In this document: in pieces, positions 1-9,907 of the stretch
Position numbering within the stretch: the stretch's first letter is position 1
Layout of the letters: each line of letters begins with the position of its first letter
NCBI GenBank assembly: GCA_029204225.1
Contig: CM055109.1
Coordinates: 25,418,723-25,482,722 of the forward strand
DNA length: 64,000 nucleotides
Reading direction: 5' to 3'
DNA from: Diphasiastrum complanatum
Lineage: Eukaryota; Streptophyta; Lycopodiopsida; Lycopodiales; Lycopodiaceae
Program-made: the position numbers and the translations under genes
Notes under the pieces: generated by a model
The model's database searches: none
Seen by the model: only the letters and a program-made list of their open reading frames with translations
What the model was told of the DNA's origin: nothing

Positions 1-86
1 GTTCCTGAGAAGTATACACCTCAATCATTATGGACTTAATCAGAAGATCCATAAAGCCTAGCCGAAGCAATTAACTCAAGGATGTT

Positions 87-1480
87 GTGAAGTGGCAAGA
101 AGCTATGGAAAGCGAGTACAACTCGCTTTTGACAAACCAGACCTGGACACTGGTCGACGTCCCCACTCAGAAGAGAGTTATCGACAACAAGTGTATCTTC
201 AAGAAGAACATCAACTCTGATGGTTCCATTGCTAAATGGAAAGCACGGCTGGTGGCTAAAGGATTCACTCAAGTCCAAAGAGTGGATCGTCAAAAAAATT
301 TCAATCCTATCGTCAAGATGCAGTCAATCAAGACTCTGATTGCGTTAGCAGCCACAGAAGACCTCGAAATGCACCAAATGGATGTCAAAACAACATTTCT
401 CAAGGGCAACGTCGAGGAAGAGCTGTATAACTTCCAACCAAAAGGATTCGAAGTCAAAGGCCAAGAGCACAAAGTGTGCAAGCTGCACAAAGCAATCTAT
501 GGTCTGAAGCAGACCGCAAGAGCATGGTTCGATAGAATCAACTCTTATCTCATTCAATTGGATTTTGCAAACAATTCAGCTGACTATAATATTTATTCCA
601 AGCATATCAGTGTCCATTCAATTCACATAGCTCTTTATGTAGATGATGCGTTTATCTAGTCTAACGACACTTCTCTTCTGCACACTATTAAGAGAGATCT
701 GCCAAAGAAATTTGACATGACTGATTTAGAAGCTGTTCATTCTTTGCTAGAAATTTACATTACTATAAATAGACTTCAAAAGAAGATCTATCTTAACCAG
801 GCCATTTTAGAAAAATTTCATATGTCTGATTGCAAACCAATTGATACTCCAATGGATCCAAGTATAGTATTGACTAAACCTACTTGTGCTGATTCTGATA
901 GTGAAGTACTTGACTTAGCGAAGTACCCTTATCATTCACTCATAGGACCTTTGATGTATGCAATGTTGTGTACTAGACCAGATTTAGCATACATTGTTAG
1001 CACGTGAAGTCAATTCATGTCTAATTTTAGGATCTCTCATTGGACAACATTAAAGAGAGTGATGAGATATATTCAGGGAAGTTTAGATCACATTTTATGT
1101 TATGATGAAAATGCTATCGACACACTCGTCCTGCGAAGCTACTCCAACTCGAATTGGGGAGGAACAGTCTCTACTAGAAAATCTACCTCCGGGTTCTGAT
1201 TCTATCTAGCAGAGGGATCGATTTCATGGAATTCAAGGAAGCAGAAATTTCACTGTCGCTGAATCCCAGATTTCATGGCAAATCTAAGCACATAGAAATC
1301 TAGTACCATTTCATTTGGGAGAAAGTTTTCTCAGGGCAAGTGATCCTTCAATATTGCTCCACAACAGAATTGGTTGCAAACATCTTCACCAAAGCGCTTC
1401 CCAGGATCAAACATCAAAAGTTTTTCAACATGCTGAACCTGACGAAGATACCAAAGCAGCAACCATGGCCTTAAGGGGGA
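87..1480 (+). pseudogene. Ty1/copia pol relic: reverse transcriptase and RNase H
   Basis: This is the 3' half of a copia polyprotein whose upstream part lies outside the window. The frame from about 87 to 656 encodes an RVT_2-type reverse transcriptase: KARLVAKGFTQ, then HQMDVKTTFLKG, then YGLKQTARAWF and finally ALYVDDAFI, which carries the YVDD catalytic box. A TAG at 657-659 ends that frame. The next segment (717-1004) carries the RT tail and connection region (GPLMYAMLCTRPDLAY), and 1017-1196 carries the start of RNase H (MRYIQGSLDHILCY, STRKSTSGF). Further stops and frameshifts follow to about 1470, so the copy is dead. Identification as copia is secure from the motifs; the exact number of lesions was not counted. 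Confidence 0.9.
1471..1480 (+). other. Polypurine tract of the 3' LTR
   Basis: The run TTAAGGGGGA lies directly between the decayed pol region and the TG that opens the 3' LTR. In copia elements this purine run primes plus-strand DNA synthesis. Confidence 0.65.
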
Positions 1481-1484
1481 CTAT

Positions 1485-2041
1485 TGGAAATTAAGCTGAC
1501 AGTTGTCTCCTTGGTGAATAATAATATCTATTTCAAAATTCTTTCTGCACGTTTATTGATCGTTGATCTAGGATAAAATGAAACCTATTTTGGGTTCAAT
1601 GTCTGCTCATCTAATACCTACATGAATCACAACTTAGACAACCGAACAATTCGAAGAATGATTACAATGGGCTTCCGGTTGATCTCCAACAAAGGATAAC
1701 CAATCCTATTATTCTCCATGTTCAAATGTTGAATTCAACTATTTGAAGGCCATTGAAGACTTGGCCATCTTCAAGGACTTCCACAAACTAGCATTTAGAA
1801 CAAGTCTACAGAGAAATGGATCATAGCACACACTCTAAGTGATTCTCCATCCATGAGACGAACGATTTTGAGCCTCCCAATTACACAGTCATTCCGATTG
1901 TAACTGTCATTTTTGTTGTGCTTCAGTGTAATATAGTAGCAGTACGCTTTTCTATCTGTGTATAACGTAGATGAATGCTTATTGTGTTTGAATGCACTTT
2001 ACTTCTATTATCATGCTTGTTTACTCACTCTGATCATAACA
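1485..2041 (+). repeat. 3' LTR of the truncated copia element
   Basis: The LTR opens with TGGAAATTAAGC four bases after the polypurine tract. A plausible end is the CA of ATCATAACA near 2041, giving about 557 bp. The 5' LTR is outside the window, so neither the right boundary nor a target duplication could be confirmed. Confidence 0.5.
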
Positions 2042-2399
2042 CGGACGTCTACGACTCCTCAGCTTCTAATCAGAGAGCGACTGTCTTTGACGCCTATGGA
2101 GCTTGCATCATTTTGTTGCACTACCGCTCCAAAGTTTTTGAACTGCATTTCTCATTGAAATCTGATTTACAGTAATACCTCAAACCACTTCTAATCTCTT
2201 CAATGCACTGTACTCGTTTTTATTTTTTGAGTATGAACTAATTTATAAGATCTTGTTGGGCATAGAGTGCTTGAGCTGCGACTACACTTAGCATTAACAA
2301 TCTATTTAGACTGTTTCTACATCTAGCAACCCATTATAGCGGGAGAGCTGTTCCGCAAATATTCTTGCTCTCTTCTCCATTCGCGTACTCCATACTCCC

Positions 2400-4218
2400 T
2401 TGGCCCTATCAGGTAGCACAGACCAAGATGAGACTATGGCTGAGGATGAGGTAAAAAATAGAGTCAAAGGGGTAAGAGCAGATGAAATTGGTACTTTTCA
2501 TGTGTCATTTCATTTGGATATTTTATCAGCAACCCCTGCTTGTTTTAGAGTCCAACGTCAGTCTCCTCCACCACTAGTCCCATTGTGTTGCATTTTGGAA
2601 CACAATGCAATCAGAACTGTTGGAGGGCAACGTATGAAGCTAAAGGAGATTTATGGACGTGATGGCTATATCATGGAAAATGGTGACTTCATGATAGCTA
2701 TCACAAGATTTAATGGTGAATCCGTTTACGTGAAAGATCATTCTAAATCCCAATAGGATAACATTTGGGAGAAAATAAGTGCGGATTTCGATGCCAGGGT
2801 TTTGCTTGATCCCGAATGGAATGATTTGCATGGACGTATGGTGGCAACCATAGGTTGTCGACATGGATGGAGGCGATACACGAGGAATATGCTAATGATA
2901 TAGCATATACTAGTGCGTGCCAGTTTCATTCAGCCGGATGCAGAGACCGGCATGACCTTGCTATCTTCTATGAATCGGATTAATAGATGACATTTCTTTT
3001 ATTTTTGTTGAGTGTCCATTTGAGTTGGCGTTGTATTTTGCATGTTGCTACTCTCACAACAAAAATATTATATGTGGCACTATAAGAGATAGTGGGCCAC
3101 TTGAAGACAATTTGTTCGGGTAATAGGTTCAGAAAAGGTAAACATGTCAGTACAGTGCCGACATGGTTTTGCTAGACTTTCCCACATGGTTTATCCCTAA
3201 GGGCTCCAGAGGCATCACTGATGACTTGGTTGAGGCAGCCCTATTGTTGCTCCTTCTATTCTGGATGACATTGGTTTTGTGGTGGGTACCATAAGCATAT
3301 CTAACATACACACGTTTACCAGGTTTGCAAAAAGAATTGGACTCGTGGTTGTGCGGTATGCAATCTTGCGAGGTACCATGGATTTTGGTGTCACTGTTTC
3401 GAGAATCCAGACAAGTGAGTTTTTTATTATATGTTGAATCACTTCTTTGAGGCATGCATGTTTATAACACCTAATAACTTGTGGAATGTTCTATAGGAGT
3501 CTATCGCATGTTGCATCGCATGTCGATCAGAGTACACTCCATCGATCCCGATGAATGCTTGTGATTCAGTAGACCCAACATTGTTTGACAATGCAAAAAA
3601 TCATTGGATTCACCATTTGCCACCTGCAGAGCATTTGTTAAAAGCAGCAGGGAACATGTGTTTATGGGGAGGTGTTGAAAAAGCCCACATTTTATTCGTC
3701 TTTGGTGGAGATGTGTTGTAGGTAAGGCGGGGGTGTTGGTAGACCCATTCATGGGATGTGGCGGTTCGTCGTACACAGTTGGTAGCACAAACATGCACTG
3801 TATTGCAATGGAGAAGGGCAAACATTTGCTGGAGTTGACTTCCAGGCGATATTATGGTGAGGGCATTATGTGATCTAGTTGTTGTTTTTTGCTTTGCTGT
3901 CTCGCTTCTAACATCTTTAATTATTTTTCAGATACTTTATTGGAACTTATCAATGTGATGTACGAGAGGTTTTGACAATGTTGTGGTTCATTCTGTGGAT
4001 TCATCATTTGGTGACGATCTTCTATGTCATCAAAGCTAAGAGAGCATCTAGTTAGACTATCATGTTTTGTTTCATGTTACGAACTACTTTACAATTGTTT
4101 AAATATCTTCATGTTTGTATTCTTTGCATTGTGTTACTCAAACAGAGACCCCAATGGCTTCGTCCTAGACATACGACGTAGAAGCAGTGCGGAGGATGAG
4201 GCACAAATCAATGACTGA
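2400..4218 (+). pseudogene. Broken intron-bearing gene with beta-class DNA methyltransferase motifs
   Basis: The pieces share one strand and read as a decayed multi-exon gene. The first block (2400-2980) is one frame with in-frame TAGs at 2755 and about 2899; its end (GRMVATIGCRH, then VRASFIQPDAETG) weakly resembles a ParB-like fold. A middle block (about 3149-3414) holds DMVLLDFPTWF where a DPPY catalytic motif (motif IV) would sit. It ends at a donor-like A|GTGAGT, and the next exon starts at an acceptor at 3496. After another stop comes VDPFMGCGGSS (3749 on), which fits the SAM-binding motif I. The order IV then I is that of beta-class N4-cytosine or N6-adenine methyltransferases. Later exons appear to be joined at 3856/3932 and 3968/4146, ending at TGA 4216-4218. 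The altered DPPY and the stops argue against activity. The methyltransferase call is moderate; the ParB resemblance is weak. Confidence 0.45.
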
Positions 4219-4262
4219 GACATAGAAGAGTTCCAAGGATGGTGACTTGTACTTACTTATGC

Positions 4263-4264
<2 letters not shown>

Positions 4265-4297
<33 letters not shown>
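4265..4297 (+). repeat. (AC)n microsatellite
   Basis: An uninterrupted AC dinucleotide run of about 33 bp lies just downstream of the methyltransferase-like pseudogene. Confidence 0.97.
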
Positions 4298-4298
<1 letters not shown>

Positions 4299-4429
4299 TT
4301 AGACTTATATACATAAATCCACAATAGCACATACACTTATACTTACACACTAAAACTTATGCCTGCTAACCTTTCCGCCTACTTATTCACACACCCTCAC
4401 CCACACATCCACAATAATAATTACCCACT

Positions 4430-4558
4430 AACACTAACACACTCACACTTACAGAAACACTTACTTGCACTTAGAGTTACACTTACACTTGCACTAACTC
4501 CATCACACATTTACACTTACACTTACACTTACTTACCCTTACACTTACACTTACATTT
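4430..4558 (+). repeat. CACTTA-type hexanucleotide repeat
   Basis: Many near-perfect CACTTA/TTACAC hexamers occur over about 130 bp, mixed with TTACCC and CACTCA variants. The unit does not match the usual plant telomere unit (TTTAGGG). I see no gene here. Confidence 0.85.
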
Positions 4559-4670
4559 TTAGTTGACATATTTTTAAGACAAGTAGGATTGATATGACCA
4601 TAGTAAATCTCTATCTTCCAAAGTAGAAGTACATAGATCCTGAACAGTCAAAACATTGCAATGACTAAGC

Positions 4671-4855
4671 TGCCAATAATCAGATAAGCAACTTCAAGCA
4701 TTCACCATAAGCAATCATCAAAGAAGGCTGAAGAATAACACGCACTCTCACTCAACACTCTATCACTCTGAATGTAAAATGTACAAATAAACCCAAAACC
4801 CTGATAGAGAGATAAAACCTAGGAGTAAAATGAAGTTTATCATTGATTTCTAATA
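4671..4855 (-). repeat. 3' LTR of copia 4671-8341
   Basis: This 185-bp LTR aligns along its length with 8084-8341 but lacks a block of about 74 bp that the other copy carries (roughly 8237-8312). The difference means either a deletion after insertion or a recombined LTR. Confidence 0.88.
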
Positions 4856-5167
4856 CTCTCCCTCAATGATAAAATTACATTCTTCTATTCCTAATAGAGT
4901 ATGAAACTTTTCAAATCTACATCTACCTAATGACTTAGTAAAAATATCTGCCACTTAATCTTCAGATTTACAAAAAACAAGATCAATGGCTCCATCAAGA
5001 ATTTTCTCTCAAACAAAATGATAATGTATTTCGATGTGCTTGGTTCGCACATGTAGAACTGGATTTTTGGCAAGGTGAATGCAGCTTTGATTGTTGCAAG
5101 ATATAGTAGTCACATCCACCCGTGGTTGACCTAAATCCACAAGCAATCTTTGTAACCATACTGTTTC

Positions 5168-7316
5168 TTATGTAGCATTGTCGAGTACTCGATATTCAGC
5201 TTCCATCGAGGATAAGGCTATTATAGGTTGCTTTTTGGTGCTCCATGAAATTGCAGCTGTACCATAATTGAATGTATGACAACTGGTAGATCTTCTGTCA
5301 TCAATATTACCCGCCCAATCGACATCTTTATAACCTACCAACATGGGCACTTCAAGCTGATCATACTTCAAACCAAAATTCAATGTCCCTTGAATGTATC
5401 TAAGAATACGTTTAGCAAACTTCAAGTGTGCTTGACTAGGATCTTGCATAAATTGATTAACAACATCAACAACATAAGAAATATCAGGTCATGTGTGTCA
5501 AATAAATCAAACTGCCCACTGGCTGTCTGTACAAATAGACATCCACTTTTTCAGATTCATCATATGTAGTAGGCTTCATGTTGCATCCATAGGTGTACTC
5601 AAAGGCTTACAATCCTGCATATTGAACTTATAAAACAAATCTCATGCATATTTGCTTTGTGTAAGAAAGACCACGTCTTCCTTTTGCCATACTTCAATGC
5701 CAATAAAATAGTGCATCAATCCTAGATCGCTCGTGTCAAAAGCATTGAAAAGATATGGGATGCCACTGGCTCTCCTTGCTCCACTTTTGGGAAACCTCTC
5801 TCTGTGATGTTTTCTCAAAATGCAACCTTCACATATTTTTCCTTCAAAAGAAATATCAGGCAATCCAATAACTAGATTACCTCTTTTGAGAATCTGTAAA
5901 CTTTGAGCACTAATATGACCAAATCGTTGATGCCAAAGATCACTTCAATTATCAACAATGCTTACCATAGCTCGAGCAAAAGATCTCGCATTCAATTTAT
6001 AGAGTCGATTTCCATTGACTCTACCTCCTGTAGCAATCATTTTGTAGTGATTCTTGATGTGTTTGACAAGACATTTGTCACTATCAAAGTCAACCTTGAG
6101 TTGTTGATCAGCCATTGTCCCAACAGATAGCAAATTTTAGCTAAGCCAGGTACATATTGCACATTGCTTATCCACTTTATCATCCCGCTAGCTAACCTCA
6201 CTGGCACCGCTCCAAATCCTTTAAAAGATAACAATTGGCCATCAGCATGTCCAACTTCATCTCCATTGTAGATTTTCTTGAATTCCGAAAACCACTCCTT
6301 CCTTGAAGTCATGTACTTGGATGCTCCACTATCGATGTACCAGGTATCCTCGGCTTCATCACTTGCCATTAATGTTGTAATGAAAAAGTTTAACTGTATC
6401 ATTTTCATATTGATTATCATCGTATTGACGTTGTTCAGCATAGTTTTCTTCATAATATTCATCATCAAATTGATGTTGATCAGCAGAATTGCGCGCTTGC
6501 CATTTGTCTTTTCTTTGTGCTATCTCCTTCAGTTTCTTAAAGCATTCATGCTCCTAATGGCTAGGTTTGTCGCAGTACATACAATTTCCAGGTTTATTTT
6601 TGTCTGAAATAGCCATGTACTTGACCTCGACCTTGATTTCAATTGCCTCAATTCGGACTATCATTGACTTGCTTATGAAATTGCTGAGATGATTCCCGGC
6701 TGGAGTTTTTTCCTCTTGATTGATACCTTCCACGACCAAATCTTCTGCCTCATCCTCTAACTGCAAGAGCTTTATCATTGTCCCTGTTACGATGATTCGA
6801 GTTCTCTTGACGTTGCTCTTCCTACAAAAGCAATCCACCTAGTTCTTCATAGGTTGGAAGGTTCTCTCTTGTGGCTATGCTCGTCACAAACATCTAATGT
6901 GACTCACTCAGACTATTCAATGTTATCTGCATGATCTCACGATCTTGTACTCGCTCTCCAACTGCTGCTAATTGGTCACAAATATCTTTGATCTACAGTA
7001 GGTGATCAACAATAGTTGCACCATCATCCATCCACAATGTATGAAATTTCATCTTAAGAAATAATATTCGAGATGTGTTTGTCATTTCAAACAATGCCTT
7101 CAATGTATCCCACGATTCTTTCGGCCCTTCTGAATCCAAAATGTAGGAAATAATTGCATCTCTAACTGATAAGTTGATGACATCTCTTTCCAATTTGCTT
7201 GACTCATTGAGGACACTCTCGCTTAGAGTTGCCATTACTGGATAGATGAGTCCGGATCGCAAAAACTTGTCTCCAAATTTATCACACCACAGAGCTGTAT
7301 ATCCTTGGTTGTACAC
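5168..7316 (-). pseudogene. Decayed copia gag-pol (gag, protease, GAG pre-integrase, RNase H)
   Basis: Reading right to left, a gag segment (7316-6993, with WDTLKALFEMTNT) is followed by a partial zinc knuckle (CMYCDKPSH, near 6560). Next come protease (YIDSGASKYMTSRKEWF, near 6350), a GAG pre-integrase fragment (KICEGCILRKHH, near 5830), the RT tail (DTSDLGLMHYFIGIEVW, near 5700) and RNase H (5449-5168, ILRYIQGTLNFGLKYD and SSMEAEYR). The sequence passes directly from the pre-integrase fragment into the RT tail around 5740-5760, so the integrase core and the catalytic two-thirds of RT are absent. Several frame changes and stops break the rest. It could only have moved with proteins supplied by another element, unless the deletion came after insertion. 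Confidence 0.88.
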
Positions 7317-8071
7317 TTGATATCAATTAAACGCACACAGGTAGCACTCCTAGTCCTTGACTTGCTTGTTCGTGCGTTGATTCGATGTGTACGGACACAT
7401 GCAATATCGTTTTAGTGCGTGGGTGTAAGCGTTAATCCGATATTAGTACGAATATGCAATATCGATTTAGCGTGCAGATGTACGACCGATCGGCGTCTTC
7501 TTGGGCTCTCGCGTGTTGAACCGATATTAGTACGGATCAAGATGAAAAGTAGAGGGAATATAAGAATTTTCAGAGAGAGTATTCTAAATCCCCCACTTCA
7601 GTGCGGCGACTACGCCGTCTCCTCTTTGCAAAGATTTCGAAGTGTGTGATCATTCAAAAGGCAAAGATCATTAATGTGAAAAGTATGAAGCCTCATAAAC
7701 TCTGAATAGCAATACTAGACATTATCTAGTGTGATATGCAAATTCTCAAACAGACAAATGAGAGATTTCTTGGCAAACCTCTCTCACAAATGGCACTTTT
7801 CACAAAAGCTATGAAGTATTGTAAAAATCTGCCCACTCAATAGATTTTCAATCTGTCTGATGTTGCCCTGGCCTTTATGATGCCTCTGAGACTGTGTCTT
7901 CGTTCCCCACTGATGATTATGAGCTCCAAAATCTACAAAATACACCAAGAAAGACTTCCTTCCAGCCATTTTTGTCTCTCCAAGCTTTCACTTCCCGTGA
8001 AGGACTTTCTCACTTTATTGCGGAGCCTGTGACAAGCTATATCCACTGATCAGACATGCAAGACTATCGTA

Positions 8072-8083
8072 GCTCTGATACCA
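8072..8083 (-). other. Primer-binding site, initiator Met-tRNA
   Basis: GCTCTGATACCA on the + strand is the reverse complement of TGGTATCAGAGC, the standard plant PBS that pairs with the 3' end of initiator Met-tRNA. It abuts the 5' LTR. Confidence 0.93.
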
Positions 8084-8341
8084 TGTCAATAATCAAATAA
8101 GCAACATCAAACATTCGCCATAAGAAATCACCAAAGAAGGTGGAAGAAGAACACACACTCTCACTCAACACTCTATCACTCTGAATGTAAAATGTACAAA
8201 TAAACCCTGAACCATGATAGAGAGAGAAAATCTAGGAGTAGACTACTAGACTAGCCTATGACTAGTTATAGCTGGTAACAGCTGTCAACAATAAAGTACA
8301 TCATGAACTGTAACAACGAAGTTTATCATTGATTTTTAACA
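8084..8341 (-). repeat. 5' LTR of copia 4671-8341
   Basis: This 258-bp LTR starts with TG directly after the reversed primer-binding site and ends TTTTTAACA next to the TAAGC duplication. It is the longer and presumably less altered of the two copies. Confidence 0.9.
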
Positions 8342-8346
8342 TAAGC

Positions 8347-8640
8347 TTGTGAGATTGTCATACCTCTTTCAAAGTGCAACTACCTTATTGCTTTTGTCCA
8401 ATATCGAACAAATATTAGAATCAAATTCGACTTTATGGCCCAAATTAGCTATTTTATTTATAGAAAGTAGATTGTTGGTAAGATTTGGAACATGAAGAAC
8501 ATTTGGAATAAGAATAGTATCATCTCAAAATTGCAATTTGACAATGCTTGCACCATCAATACTGTGAATACTGCTATCGCCCAATGCAACATACTTCTTG
8601 ACTGTACTCATAAAACCAATTTTGTTGGCTTGTCATGTGC
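8347..8640 (-). pseudogene. Older copia relic (protease to GAG pre-integrase region)
   Basis: On the - strand the sequence just outside the TAAGC duplication translates to fragments such as GDSSIHSIDGASIVKLQF and IPNVLHVPNLTNNLLSI, typical of the region between copia protease and integrase. The left flank (4600-4665) may be the other half of the same relic, but it is too short to be sure. It is the host of the nested element 4671-8341. Confidence 0.7.
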
Positions 8641-8767
8641 TTTGTAAATTTTGTGTGTGCAAATTCTACATTGCAGATAAGCAAAACGATTGAATACCAC
8701 AAAGGCCTCCTTTAAACTCAAGAATTTATAGCACACCAAATTAAACATATTTTTAATATAATTAATA

Positions 8768-9020
8768 CTTTGATTCATCCATCTAAATTGGTCTTGAATA
8801 TTGATCATTAATACTGTGAATATTGATCGAATACGTTAAGAATACTTGATCAAATATATTGGGAATACTTATCCAATATACTATGAACATCGATCGCATA
8901 TGCTTAATACTGATTGTGATTATTGTAAATACTCTTGAATATTGATCATGAATACTGTGAATTTTTAAGTATTTTAAGTAATGATCGTGATTGTTGTGAA
9001 CACTCTTGAATACAGATGAT
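8768..9020. repeat. Degenerate AT-rich repeat, GAATACTGTGAATATTGATC-like units
   Basis: Variants of GAATACTGTGAA, TTGATCA and ATTGATCGAATAC recur roughly every 20-40 bp. The units are too diverged to fix a period. I see no coding signal in 8650-9600. Confidence 0.55.
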
Positions 9021-9618
9021 GAATGGTAAAATGCTATTACTCAGAATAAAGAATGTGATTGTTAATCTTGATTACATGCGGTGAAATTATTTTGTAGATT
9101 TGAATAAACAGAAACTTAAAATCGTATGTATAATCAATCATAGATTGAAAACTTGAGGTGAGCAAGAGCCTCGTCTACAACAACTTTGTTCAGTTGATCA
9201 TGTTGTCTAATCATCGACAAATTTTATTGTGTTACATCAACTTACCTTTTACAAATTCCAAATTTGCAAGCCCAAACTCATCTTTTAAAGGGCAAAATCA
9301 AAACGGTTATATGTTAAAATCAATAAATATAAATCCATTGCACAAGATAATTTTGTACAAATCTCCAAACAATCCTATCATATACATCGTTTTAATGTTC
9401 CCAAAAAGTTTCGTTTATTATTCTCGTAATATCTCACAAATGTCTTCCCAAAGCACTAAAACTCTCAGATTCTCATAAAGTAAAAATACGACAATATGAC
9501 ATGGTAGCAAGGCCTTTGTGGTACAAGACCACATCATTCTTGCTCTGCTAGGAAGTGAAACAAATAAAATTGTTAACAATTTACACTCAAGAGATGAAAA
9601 AGGACTATGCATGCTCCT

Positions 9619-9627
9619 TATATATTA
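9619..9627 (+). promoter_or_regulatory. Candidate TATA box of the YaaW-like gene
   Basis: TATATATTA lies about 150 bp upstream of the proposed start codon and about 35 bp upstream of the first GA tract. The position suits a TATA box with transcription starting near 9650, but AT-rich plant DNA gives such matches often. Confidence 0.35.
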
Positions 9628-9694
9628 CCTCTAGATCTCTCTATGTATGTATAGAGAGAGAGAGAGAGATTACCTCTAGATCTCTCTATGTATG

Positions 9695-9734
<40 letters not shown>

Positions 9735-9766
9735 CTCTATGTACATATAGCGAGAGAGCGAGAGAG
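9624..9766 (+). repeat. Duplicated 45-bp unit and (GA)n tract in the presumed 5' UTR
   Basis: A 45-bp unit starting ATTACCTCTAGATCTCTC occurs at 9624-9668 and again from 9669. Each copy holds the inverted repeat CTCTCTAT...ATAGAGAG followed by GA repeats. The second GA run continues through 9730, and a degenerate GA/CGAGAG stretch reaches the start codon. GA/CT-rich 5' UTRs are common in plant genes; here the tract appears as arginine-glutamate repeats only if wrongly translated. Confidence 0.85.
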
Positions 9767-9769
9767 AGC

Positions 9770-9907
9770 ATGGAAATGGATCTTACGATGCATCATCATT
9801 CTCTAAGTGCCTGCACAGATTCTCGCACTCTGCTATCCACAACACAAGGAAGAGCCTGCCTGCCATCTTTTACTTCAACAGCAACTCTTCATTCCCGGCC
9901 ATCCAAG
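9770..9907 (+). CDS. YaaW-like gene, exon 1 (start codon, transit-peptide-like)
   Basis: The exon runs from ATG at 9770 to TCC AAG before the donor GTAATA, phase 0, and codes 46 residues beginning [19 protein letters not shown] second in-frame ATG at 9776 could serve instead. The same frame is open upstream through the GA repeat, so the start is set by the first ATG after that tract. Confidence 0.55.

Larger units (their letters stand above)
4671..8341 (-). mobile_element. Copia element with LTRs and TSD, lacking integrase and RT cores
   Basis: The element is bounded by two LTRs and by an identical 5-bp target duplication, TAAGC, at 4666-4670 and 8342-8346. A primer-binding site complementary to initiator Met-tRNA lies inside the right LTR, and a polypurine tract (reads TGAGGGAGAG on the - strand) lies inside the left LTR, so transcription ran right to left. 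Length is 3671 bp, shorter than a typical complete copia element, because the middle of pol is missing. The flanking DNA is itself copia-like, so this insertion is nested. Boundaries are supported by the TG/CA ends, the PBS, the PPT and the TSD together. Confidence 0.92.

Noticed and set aside
9555-9806. Open frame encoding Arg-Glu repeats
   Set aside because: It is the GA microsatellite translated; only the downstream part, in the other frame from 9770, looks like protein. The same holds for 30479-30697, 30569-30772 and the end of 43713-42880.
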